Source: Telopea speciosissima (lineage: Eukaryota > Streptophyta > Magnoliopsida > Proteales > Proteaceae). Taken from it: a DNA stretch of 64,000 nucleotides. Every line of letters starts with the position of its first letter. Within the stretch, counting starts at the first letter, position 1. Positions 1-11,763 of this stretch are shown here, piece by piece. Location: assembly GCF_018873765.1 (NCBI RefSeq), contig NC_057924.1, forward strand, positions 3,162,001 to 3,226,000, read 5' to 3'. The position numbers and the translations under genes are program-made. The notes under the pieces were generated by a model. That model had not been told where the DNA came from. It did not search any database and saw only the letters and a program-made list of their open reading frames with translations.

Positions 1-324
1 GTGAGATCATAAGAAATTCGCATAACCAGTACCCAATTCTTTCAAATTTTGCAATAAGTTAGTAAACAATATAAATACTAAAATCTTGATAATTTTACAC
101 CAAATTGATTGGAATACCATACAAAAGCAATTTATGCATGTATCTATGTATGTAAAATTTTACAACTTTTTGCTTTCACTTATACTCGTAATACGACAAC
201 TAATTCCTGCATGGAAAAAAGTGTGAGTTGTCCAAGATTATTGTATATATATATAAACCAAGCATTTTAGACAAATTACACTGTTTTCCATGCAGAAAGT
301 GTTCCTACCCGACAAAGTAACACA

Positions 325-476
325 CCAGGGGAAAAAGGGTCGACCAAGAATGACCTGTACAAAAGAAGTGAGAGAAGAGAAGACATGGATAGCTTTGGGT
401 AACCAACAAATACGACTCAAAATTGAGTTGATGGCAAAAAACAGGGCTTCTGTAGCCAACCCTATTTAGTTGAGAT
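325..476 (+). mobile_element. RTE-type LINE 3' fragment
   Basis: Translates in pieces to a GRPRMTCTKEVREEK-like stretch and then ANPI followed by a tail like CCTATTTAGTTGAGATTAAG. This is the conserved C-terminal and 3' tail seen in the other RTE copies of this window (46690-47350, 42585-44285 minus, 63225-63440). It is heavily 5' truncated. A SINE has inserted in its tail. Confidence 0.7.
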
Positions 477-497
477 TAAGCTTAGTTGAGTTGAGTT

Positions 498-687
498 ATT
501 GCTTTTAAGGGCAGACCTCGGCAGAAACAGTAAGGTTGCTTGCTCCATTGCAACCTAGTGGTCGCGGGTTCCAGTCGGGAAACAGCCTCTCCGCAAACCA
601 GGGGTAAGCCTGCATACATTATGAGCCTCTCGGCCTCCCCAGACCCTGTACTGGAGAGAACCTCGTGCACTGGGTACGCCCTTTTTC
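498..687 (+). mobile_element. Au-type SINE with 21-bp target duplication
   Basis: A tRNA-derived SINE: A-box-like start in the TTGCTCCATTGCAACC region, B box GGTTCCAGTCG at 567-577, then the Au body (GGAAACAGCCTCT, GTAAGCCTGC) and the 3' end CGTGCACTGGGTACGCCC plus a T run. It is flanked by imperfect 21-bp direct repeats at 477-497 and 688-708 (two mismatches), inside an RTE LINE tail. Confidence 0.88.
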
Positions 688-1404
688 TAAGCGTAGTTGA
701 GTTGTGTTGGGCTGATTTAAACAGTTCCGATACACTAACAGAATTTAACTAGGTAAGAATCCAAAGCAGTACATTAGCAAATCTATATATTTATAAATGT
801 GGTTTTGATTGCCATATCCCATTCTTAAAGTACTTCAAAACTAAGTGACAATGAGAGGTATGGCATGTATTCCAACAACTGCAGGCAGCAATGATTAGTA
901 AAAAAATGATTCAGAACATCAAAATGTTAAACCACGATTTCAATTGACTCAGGAGTAGTCTAACAATCCAATCATAATCATTTTTTTTTTAACTAGAGAT
1001 CAGCAAAGTTATAAAAATTTACAAGACAGATAACACAGTCCATTGCCAAATCTGGTCACAGCAGAAACAAACACAAAACTTCATTTCCCTATATCGCCAC
1101 ATCAGACACCCAGTATCCAAGCAGACTTAACAGTTAATTATACTTTCCCTAAGCAATCCTAGTCGAGCCCTATGTATGCACAGCCCAAGATTACTACCTC
1201 AACCCTTGCACATTGGTGCTGGAAAATCACATCCAAAGCCAGTGAAACTTGAATTGGATGCAGTTTTTTTCTTGATGTAAAGGAGTAAAAGAAGAACAAA
1301 AAAGGAAAAGAGGCGGGGGGGGGGGGGGGGAGAGAGAGATTCTGTTTGACCAGCTATAGGAATTGCAACTATGGAGGTTAAATGAGCAACCAAGCCAACC
1401 CAAC

Positions 1405-1593
1405 TTGATTAGGCATGAGAATGGAGTGGTGAACAGGGTTGTGCCAAAACATGACTTCCAAGGGCCTCGAGCATTTATTGCCTACATCAATGTTCGGAAT
1501 TTGATTAGGCGTGAGAATGGGGTGGTGAAGAGGGCTGTGCCAAAACATGACTTCCAAGGGCCTCGAACATTTATTTCCTATATCAATGTTCAG
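1405..1593 (+). repeat. Tandem duplication, 96-bp period, two units
   Basis: Units 1405-1500 and about 1501-1593 differ at about ten positions. The period equals 32 codons and one frame is open through both (repeated peptide block VPKHDFQGPR), so the duplication probably arose in what was once coding or element sequence. I do not recognise the peptide. Confidence 0.85.
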
Positions 1594-1599
1594 GTCAAA

Positions 1600-2260
1600 A
1601 TGAAACCAGGTGCGATTCCTGGGTCTTACCATGTTTCGGTCGAAATTTCAAAGTTCTGGCAGAATTTCGACCATATTTCAGATTTAAGTATCGTTTCGGT
1701 CAAACCCTTTGTATAAAATGCATGGTTTCGATCAAAATTTCATAGTTATGATGAAATGTCGACCATGTTTAGAGTTTCAGTATCGTTTCGCTAGTTTTGA
1801 CTCCAAAGAGGGTAACTTCATAGAAAATCTCAGTTTTTTCTGATTTTTAGCCAAATCACTCTCATATATCTTTGAGATGAACCATGTTAACATTTGATAT
1901 TTATGAAATGGTGTCTAATTTTATGTTTATTCATTCCTAAAGCATGTTTTTGTTGTTTTAATTGAATAATGTGTTTTCTAGTACTACAGCATCGTACAGC
2001 CTACAGCGAACACTACCAACATAGGGTCTAAAGCCAAACTACCATTTTGGGTGTGTTTTTATACAATCTATGGGTTTCACTATGTTTAAAAAGCCTAAAA
2101 TAGGGTTTCCTATAAGTTTTGGGACCTAATTTGGCCATTTGGGCCTCTAAACCAACAACCAAAACCTTCCAGGTTTCAACCAAAATTTCGCAGTGTCGTG
2201 AATTTCGGTTACGAGCCTGGTCAAAACTAGGCTCAAAACCAAAACCTTGAACCTTGGCCT
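1600..2260. repeat. Degenerate repeat rich in TTTCGGTC / AAATTTCG motifs
   Basis: Scattered copies of ATTTCGACCAT, GTTTCGGTC and GTCGAAATTTC run through the stretch. The same motif style occurs at 62480-62810, suggesting a dispersed repeat family. No coding potential or terminal structure seen. Confidence 0.45.
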
Positions 2261-2807
2261 ATATCTCTACTCTTTCCTTAATACTTTATTTTTATCATTT
2301 GAATTTCTCTACATCATCTCCAGCCCTGTGCCAAACTCAATTCATTACCATCCATGAATCCCCAATCAGCCATAACAAACTAATATTAATTACATATTTT
2401 CATTCCAACTAGACAAAACACTGGCAACCAAATCTCATTAAATATAATTATTATTTTATGCCAAACAGTGCATACAATACAGTCAACTTTTTTATAGCAG
2501 CTTGTTCCTCGCTCCTGACCCATTCTGCCTTTGAAAATCATAGAAATTTCTAAATCTTCCAAGAACCTAACTGCAGAGATTTTAATCATTCTAGATATCC
2601 ACCACCCTAACAAAATGTGCAGGAATAGTCACCATCTATATTCTGCACATAAGCATTCTCGTAAACAAGGACAAAATTATGCAAGATGTTGAAACCAACT
2701 AATGGAGAGAAACAGAAAATTATTCTGGCAATCTGTGGACTTGGAGTCAAAGCAACTATGACAAGAAAATGTGATACATAATTAGCCAAAGTATTTGCAT
2801 AGGTCAC

Positions 2808-5800
2808 CTTCTCATTGCCTGCCCTGAGAGCCAGCTTATCAATAAGGTAAGTCGCAACTGCTATTTGCCGCTTTGTAATATCTTTACTTACAAAATCCTT
2901 CGTGTAAGTTGCCCTAATCTCACGTATGTAGTCCTGCATGCAGATTAGTGGTTACAGCTATCAGATGGTTGCAATAATTATCCTATACTTGCAACATCAC
3001 ATAATAACAATCAGGAGCTACTAAATTGAACTCCAGGGAGACTTCACCTTCAGTAGCCTTGCCTTCTCATATTTCTCTTTGTCACTTTGCCCTTTCAAGG
3101 AACTACTAGCAGCCAAAAAGACATACTTGAATTCTCTAGGGTTGATTGGATCATTCCAAAATGCCAACCATGTGACAGTATTATCATGCTTTACTTCCTT
3201 CCATCTGTGCAGAAGACACAAAAGTTTCATGACACCCAACAAAAAACCCTAATCATCACCAACTCAAACAATTTTCCATAGGAATGGAATTACAGAACCT
3301 TTCACCAGGGATTGGACATTCTGGAACTGGGGCAGCTTCTCCTATATTTATTGTAATATCACTAGGATAAATGCGTCTTTTCAGCTTTCCCATCTGACAC
3401 CATAGGAGTAACAATCAACAAAGTTTACAGGGTAAGGAATCAAGAAGTATGACAAATGATTGACACCAATCCTAGACACAACATATCTAAATCTATATTT
3501 TGACATTATGATACCTTGGGATGCTCTCCACGGCCACGGAACAACCCAGGTGGCTCTACTCTGAAGTTCCCAACCTGAGATTTAGATAAAGACCAAAAGT
3601 CAGCCTCCATGGGCAAATAGAGTGCTCATATAAATAATAAAGAGAAAACATGTTCATCAGCTATTAACGAAATCGATCCATATATATAGATAGTGGTACA
3701 AGGCCTTCAAATGCCATCAGAGTTGATATGAATCTGTTTAATTTGAAATCCACTTCAGGTTTAGCCAATAAAATCATTCAATAATAGTTTACCAAATTTG
3801 AACTTCAAAGCGGAAACAAAATTAGATTGCTTGATTCTTAATGAATTTAGTGCTGCTCCTGTAGAGCATCAAATTATACAAAGGCATTTTCTTGAATGCT
3901 AATAAAAAGAATTAGTAGGAAATGCCAAGAAACCAAGTCTGCGTAACAAAAGCAGCTGCAATGGGCTGGGTTACAATGGGACCCACCCATGTATGAATGT
4001 GGGACCTGCTGTAAAGGTAAGATAACCGTTTGTATTGCAAAAAAGTGCTTAATATGACTCCTGATCCTAGAACTCCCCTTTTATCTTTAGGAGGAGATCA
4101 AAAGATAGACTAAACAAAAGAAACAGAGACAAAGGCATACTTAGGGCCTTAGGCCACTTTAGTGGACCCTTCACATAATATTTAGATCCCAGAGAACTGT
4201 CAGTTAAAGCATTCATAGACCTTGTTATACAAGAGAACAAGACATAAATAAAGCCAGCTATCAAATTTGATTCACTATATAGAAAACCCCAAATGTGGCT
4301 TTCTTGGCCTCTGCCTGCATAACTTGATGCCATAGCTTGAATCACCTTCCACCACAACTTTAGGCAAGTAGATATTTTTTACAAGGGAGAAGGCTGGGTA
4401 AGCCGCAAGCTCCAGGTAAGCTAGCGGCTTGTGCCCAATGGGGAGGGGGGATGGGTAGGGCAGTGGGGTTATTTCCATAGGGAGTGGGAGAGAGACAGAC
4501 ACTGGCGGCTTACCCAGCCTTTTCCTTTTGTACAAAATTTCAGACCTGATAAAAACATGACCCTGTAAGTTGCTGAAGCCACCAATACAATTGGCTTGAA
4601 ACACACAGAAAATGTTCTTCCATGATTGGAATGGTAGAGGCATCCCTCATCTAAAAGAGCGTCCCAGTGCACAAGGCTCCCACTACTGCAGGGTTTGGGA
4701 GGGGCAAATGTAAGCAGCCTTACCCCCTACTTCTTAGGACAGGCTGTTTCCAAGTTTTGAACCCCACAACCAACAGGCTGCAATAGCGCAACTTAACCAT
4801 TGCGCCAAGGGTTGAGGCATCCATCATCTATGCACCCAAAATCCCAACTAAGCACCCATTAAAAAAGTTATCTAAATTTACACTCACTTCTTCCATAATG
4901 AGCCATTCAGCATTAATATCCAAGTAAATGAGGCATGGCCACTCCACTGCTTGTCATACCATATCCCATGAAAAAATTGTCATTTAAACATTAGCAGTGA
5001 AAATGTTAGACCCATGCAGGAATAGCTTTTGTTTCCACAAACCCAGATGCCCAAAACGATGGGGCTCACCACACATCTCCCAGGAATCAGAGCACCTTCA
5101 CGCACATCATGTGAACATTCCTCTCACACATGCTAACTTTCAAAGGGCCATTACCAGATGCACAAAAATGATGGGGACACCCAACATCTCCCAAGGATCA
5201 TAGCACACCTTCATGCACATCATGTGAACATGCCTCCCACACATGTTAATTCTCAAAAGATCATTACCATAAAGACGTTCATATCTTTCCAGGAGGCTAA
5301 AGGATTTCAGTCTTCTTGCACAAGAACAGCTTTGGGTTAGACAAGGAAGTAAGAGTTGTGAAAAAGAAAAAATAACCTTTTAATAACTTGTACTAAGTCA
5401 CATACTGCATCCTACAAATGACATTGGACTGGGAAATTAGAAAATACACAACTCTCCATTTTCAATAACATCATTGAGGCATCGAACTCTCCCTTAATTT
5501 CACATGCAAATTTAATCTCAAAGAGGACAATTTAGATATCAACACAAAGATAAGAATAGTCCATGGAGATAAAAAGGTCAAAAAGATGGCTAACTGCTCA
5601 TGGAAAATACCATTCCCTAATTGAGTTGGTTATATTTTTTAATATTGTTAAGAATTGAGGATGATAAAAAAGGAAAGAGTAGTGATTGACCAATTGTCAC
5701 CTGCATGGAAACAGATTTTCTTCCTTGGTTATACCAATCTTAGATCCACCCCCTCTTGGATCTACGCATCTTTTCTAACCTTGCCAAGTACTCTTTATTA

Positions 5801-8800
5801 TTCTTGTCTCCTTCCAAATAAGAACGCCTTCTTCCTTTGACCATTCTTTTTCCATTACCTTGCGACACACCTTAAAACCAACAAGCCATAAGCTTGAAAG
5901 AGACTTCTTACGGAATGATTGGAAAAAGTTCATTTAAGCACTTGGTCAGGGGGACCCCATCATGCAACACAAGCAGAAAGTTGGCTTCAGAATCAATCCC
6001 ATCAGAGATATAAAGCAGACTCTGCTGTGTAAATGGTTATGGAGGATAGCCATTAGCAAGGAAGTTTTCAAGATAAATAATTTCTTGCAAATGTGGGGAA
6101 GTGAGCAATTGGGAGACCTCCTGGTGGAGTGCTGGTTAGGGGAGAAGAGGAGGATTCTGAGATAGGGTCTCAGAGAGTTGAAAGGGAGGGAGATAATCAC
6201 ATGAGAAGAAAGAGGGGGAGGGAAGAAGATCGCACACACACACAAACACACAGGCTTCAACCAACACTCACAATTTCATTCTCTAATCTGTCCAATACAT
6301 TGGTTACAAGCATATAATAAGAAAATAAAAGACGTTAACAAGGAAACAACCTCCTAAAATTCCTCACCAAAAATGAACTCTAAAACTTGCTAACATATCC
6401 CACTTTCTAAAATAAACCGAATAAAATTTAAAAAAATATATTATCCACCTAAATAAAAATAAATTCCTAAAATCCTACTAGACCAAAGACCTAAATTTGG
6501 ACCCAGTTCTCGGTCTGGGTTCCCAAACGGGTTTGAATCAATCCATGGAAGCTTGTTAATTTGTACGTATGGCTGGAAAATCGTGGGGAAGAACGAACTC
6601 AATGTGAACATTTGTTGCTACAGTAGATGATACAGATACATCACCAAAAGAGGCTTATTTTGATGGGAATAAGTCTAGGGTTGAGTTATATACAAGTTGG
6701 GCATTTGGTCCCATGAATTTTCTATGTAATAGACCAATATTATGGGCCTAAAATATGGGTAATTAGGTTGCATACGGGATTCCTTACTTAGTTTTATTTT
6801 TAAGTAATTAGTGCTCATGTGACTTGGTTAAGAGGTCATTGTGACAACTTAAGTGGTCATGTGACTATTTAAGTTGGGCTAGAATAGGACTCTATAAGTC
6901 CAGCCATGTTTTGAGTCTATTTCCTTTGTTATTTCACTTTCCTAGTTAGTTTAGGTTACCTAATAGATGAAGGATTGGGTTAGGCCTTTCCTTTTTAGTG
7001 TAAGAGTCTACTTTTGAGTCTTTTATATAAGGTTGTAAGGGGGGAAGTATTGAACACGAATTTTGATACTGAAAAGGTTTTTGCTGCTCTTCCATTGAAG
7101 ATTTGTCTTGTGTATGATCAAGGTTGGAAGGATTGGTGTTTGATCCAATCGACACCTTGCGGTGTGAAGACCGAGTGGTTCATTGGTGGGATTGGTGTTT
7201 GATCCAAACAACACCTTGCGGCGTGAAGCCCAGTGGTTCTTTTGAAGCTCTCCTTCAAGTTCTTTGAAGATCTCCTTCAAGTTCTTGTTAAAGATTCAAT
7301 TTTTATTCAAGTTTCTCAATCAAACAAGCTGTTGCGAAGGAAATTCTGCAACAACAGTAAGTTTGATTCATCCCAATCCTAACCTTTCTTCGTCTAAACC
7401 ACCAAACCCAAACATCTCCTCCACTATGATCATCATTCTCAGAACCCAAATTCTGCCCAGACCAAACCAGCCAGCAAAATCCCTCCTTTTTTTGGATCAA
7501 ACTCTCCTCTTACCATAAGGATAACTCGATCCAAGTTGCTTCCTAATCTGACCATCATAAACCCTAAGAATCATTCTTTTCCTCTTTTCAAAAACCCGAA
7601 ACCCAACCCTAACCTTGCTGCCCATTCAAGTTTACACCCTTCCATCCATCAAAACATCTCAAGACCTTCACTGATAGAATCCCCTACCTCAACTTGACAT
7701 AACCCATCATACATCACACCCTAACCTTAATTTTACCGAAAACCCTATTTTTAACCTAGCCAATTCACCTGTTCATAACACATCCTGGTTATTGGCTTCT
7801 AGTTGGACCCCTTCCAATCTAGGACTACATTAGTAGAGTCCATTATATCTTCTGGAGGCGGATCCTAAAGAATTTTCACTTCAGGATCAATTCTGGAACA
7901 CAACCAGATTAAGATCAGGTTATGTAGGACTTTTGGGGACTTGTATAGAGGTAAGATTAAGGTTGGAATGGCGATGTAGGCTTAAGAGATTAAGGGGAAA
8001 CAGTTCTGGATTTAAAGAAGGGCTGCAAGCTAAGGAAAGCGAATAGTCACTTAGCCACAGTCCACGAATTTGGGTTTAAGACTCTAGGTTCTTGGGTTAT
8101 GGTGAGTTAGGCTGTTTGATGAGAGGTTGAAGATGATGGGGATAGTTGAAGTTGATGTTAAAAGAAGAAGATAAACAAAATAAATAAACATAACTTTGGC
8201 TGCAAGAGATCCACTAGAGCCCATCTAAGGAAAATTGAAAAGACTAACTAAAAATCCTAGGAAATAGAAAAAAGGCTCATAATCATGCCTTGGAATACAA
8301 AAAGACAAATACTAAAAATGAGGAGATATTCTAGTGGCTTCCTAGCAAAGCACTAGATAAACTTCAGCAGAATCGCAGGGCCAGAATTGCCCTGGCCAGC
8401 CTAGGCCGAAAAATGATGGGCTGGGCTTGGGCTTGGTCCTGCGCATGTATTTTTTGGAGAATAGGCATGCTGACCTATTGTATGGTGGATGCCCTGCATC
8501 ATCTTCACTCATAATAACCGTCTCGTCTTCCTTGATCGGTATTTCTTGTCCCACTCACTCCCACATCTGAGCGGTCTTCCTCTTGTGTTGACCCATTCGG
8601 TTCGGCCTGTGGCTGCACTGTTGGTATCACTTTCTTTGACTCCGAGTATATTTCATCAACCAATCCTCGAAGAATGAATGTCTGGTGCATGTGAAAAGGT
8701 TGTAGGGTGCACAAATTTCTATCACAATCAACAACGCCTTTTCGTTCTTCCAAACACTCTCGACTTAATTTAATAATGCCCTAAAAAGATTCGAACACTT

Positions 8801-11726
8801 CACAATAAGCACAATCACAATACTGAGAAACAGAGAATTCGACAAATACATAATCCTCAAACTCAATAATGATCTGATTGGTCTTTGATAGCATCTCTAC
8901 CACAGATCGCGAGACAAAATTGTTGTTTTGCCTTTCATCAATAAACAAATTAGCAAGCTTTACATTGGTACGAACTCTAAACTTGAACACAGAGGAATCC
9001 ATGGCCAGGTTCGTATTCGGAATCGCTATGGGCCCACACAAATAAGAGGATACTCAAACCAAGGAGTGTGGCAGAACCATAGCTGTCACAGCATCTAGGC
9101 GACCCAAGGCATTGGAGAGGGTCCAAAATCAAGGTGACACCAACAAGGCGCCTAGACGCCTAGGCGACACCTTGACAACTATGGGCAGAACCCATAAATA
9201 AAATGAAGTTAATGACAACAATGGCAGAATTGTAAATAAAAGTAGTATTAAAGGATTAATAAGGAATAAAGAAAGAAAGGATGTAGAGAGGATTATAATT
9301 TAAAGAATAGAGGTTATCTTGGAACAAACTGAAATAAGAGGACATGACTGATTTATTTAAAGAAGAGGCAGTAGAAAGGGAAATCAATCTTTAATAGATA
9401 ATAATGTGGGGGAGGAAGATCATCTCCTACCTTGCGGAACTGACTTAGCAACAAACCAGCAGCTCGATGGAAGAAGGTAACTCCCTTATCTAAACTCCAA
9501 TGGCCTTGAAAGTCTAGGGTGTAGTTCCCAGCCCAAATCCGTGTCAATTATACCCAATCAATATCTCAAAACAGTACATGGAGAAGAGGATTTCAAGTCT
9601 GCAACTAAACCTGGCGGTAAACACAGATTCAAGTCTGATCGAAAGTGTGAAGATCACGACTCCAGCAAGATTTGGCACTAGGATTTTGCACGTAAGCTCG
9701 CCCAGTGGAATTGATTCAGATCCTTGAGTTTGGGATAGAAAGATGAAGAATTGAGAAGGACCAGCCTTTCTTGTGGAACCAGATCACGCTAAGACTGAAT
9801 ATAAAATCACAGGGATGTCTGGGTAGGGAAGGGAAGAAATTAAGAGGAAGATAAGCAGTGACTCGCGCCAGAGGAATGGAAGAACACCGATTCGAAAGCA
9901 GATATGATCGATTAACTTCCACTTTTTGACGGTCTGAACTCTTTTTTTTTTCCAATGGCGGTAACCTATACTGCTAGGGTGAATCTCTCAATGAAAAGGG
10001 AAACAGTAATGGGTTTATCAGAGGGAAGAGAGATTGATGGGGAGGAGATGGATCCTTCAGTTCTGATACCAAATTGTTGGAGAGCCGGTCAGGGGAGAAA
10101 GGGAGGATTCTGAGATAGGGTCTCAGAGTTGCAGGGAATAGAGGAAATCACATGAGAAGAAAGGGGGGAGGGAAGAAGATCGCACACACACATAGCCACA
10201 CAGGCTTCAACCAACACTCACAATTTCATTCTCTAATCTATCCAATAAGTTGGTCACAAGCATATAAATAAGAAAATAAAATATGTTAACAAGGAAACAA
10301 CTTTCCAAGATTCCTAACCAGAAATAAACACTAAAACTTGCAAACATATCCCACTTTCTAAAATAAACTGCATAAAACAAATAAAAAAAAGATATTATCC
10401 TCCTAAATAAAAATAAATTCCTAAAATACTACTAGACCAAAGACCTAAATTTGGACCCGGTTCTCATTCTGGGTTCCCAAACTGGTTTTAGGTCAATCCA
10501 TGGAAGCACACCTGCAACACCCTCTCCTGCCAATCAGCCATATGATACCCTTCTGAATAACACTTTCAAATTCAAGGAAGTCGTCTTAATCAAGATGGAC
10601 AAAGGAAATATGGTAAAATTCTGGCTAACTAGGTGGCGTGTGGAAACTCCTTATCAGTTTGCTTTCCATTACCTCTATAAAACTGCTACTGACAGAAAAT
10701 GCTATATTGCGCACTTTAATGATCCAACAAATGGCTCTTTGAGTTGGCTCACGGATTGAACAAAACTTAAACAACTTGGAATTCCACAACTTCTGCTATT
10801 TCCTAGAGGTCATGATCAACTGTTTGTCAATCCATTGACTCCCAATGCTTCAATATGGGAAGAAACCACAAATGGAAGATCCATTCTCTCTTTTTTGCAA
10901 TCTAGCAGTGAAGACTCAAAACATCTAAGGTGTGCTTATGGAATTTAAAGGTTCCCACTAAAGTGGGGTTCTTCGTTTAAGCAGTATGTAAGGACAAGAG
11001 ACCTTACTATCATCTGACATCTGGAGGCTGACCAAACGCAATTGATGTCCTTCTGCAAATTGGAGCAGGAATCTGTCCCTTGCTGCTGGCTTGCCCTTTC
11101 TCTTTGAAACTTTGGGGCTGCATTCTGCAGATTCTCAGACAGTTTTGGGGTTTATCCTCATTACATTTCATGGTTTCTCTCAAAATGAAAAGGTAACAGA
11201 CTGGCCCCTTATGGAAGAAGCACTTCCAAGCTAGTTCCCACTGTTACTTGCTGTACTATTATGGGCTGGGAGGAATGAAAGAATTTTCCAATGGCTCACG
11301 AGGAATGACATCCAAATCGATTAGTGTATCTCAAGACTCTAATTCTTTGGGATTCAACGTCAAAAGAGCCTAAGAATTATGGATGGAAGGACCTCCAACT
11401 CTAACCGCTGTAACATTTTTTATGGGGGGATCAAAAAGATAGAAGCTGATCCTGTACTGGGTTTGTGTATCCTTCCTTTCTCTGCATGTTCCTTGCTGGA
11501 TCCCTCATTGAGCTGCTTTTTCTTTTGAGTAATATATTTCCTTTCTCTTTCTCTCCAAAAAAAAAACTCAACCACCAAATCGGAAATGCATTCTTTCTTT
11601 GATGTTTTCAACCTCTAATAGAATCCCTCAATAACCTGCTCCAAAAAGTGTTGCGAGGCAACCATGATAGTTAATGGCCTTCCATGCAACCCAGAATATT
11701 TATGAGCTATCTCATCATTCCCTACC

Positions 11727-11763
<37 letters not shown>

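Larger units (their letters stand above)
1..2807 (-). other. TOP1 intron at the left edge, repeat-filled
   Basis: The donor after exon 7 (AATGAGAAG|GTGACC) is at 2807. I found no match to the next expected conserved exon down to position 1, so this whole stretch is probably intron. It holds a LINE tail, a SINE, a 96-bp tandem duplication and a degenerate TTTCGGTC-rich repeat. Nothing else is recognisable. Confidence 0.75.
6122..10510 (-). mobile_element. LTR retrotransposon (probably Gypsy-type, non-autonomous), with both LTRs
   Basis: Two direct copies of about 430 bp, 6122-6552 and 10075-10510, share long blocks such as GATTCTGAGATAGGGTCTCA and TCCCACTTTCTAAAATAAAC. Next to the right copy, minus-strand bases 10071-10061 read TGGTATCAGAA, the start of the usual tRNA-Met primer-binding site, after LTR end CCAACA and spacer ATT. 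The element therefore reads right to left. Flanks CCTCC (6117-6121) and CCTGC (10511-10515) resemble a 5-bp target duplication. The interior holds only a protease-like remnant, with no intact gag or pol. Confidence 0.78.
5942..11566 (+). mobile_element. L1-type LINE 3' portion, split by an LTR element
   Basis: The plus-strand pieces 5942-6121 and 10511-11566 translate to a plant L1 LINE C-terminal region: [10 protein letters not shown], then [15 protein letters not shown] (zinc-binding RT tail) and [13 protein letters not shown]. The copy ends with GAGTAATATATTTCC and a short A run at about 11556-11566, as L1 elements do. Stops and frameshifts show it is dead. The break at 6121/10511 is exactly where the minus-strand LTR element sits. 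Confidence 0.72.
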
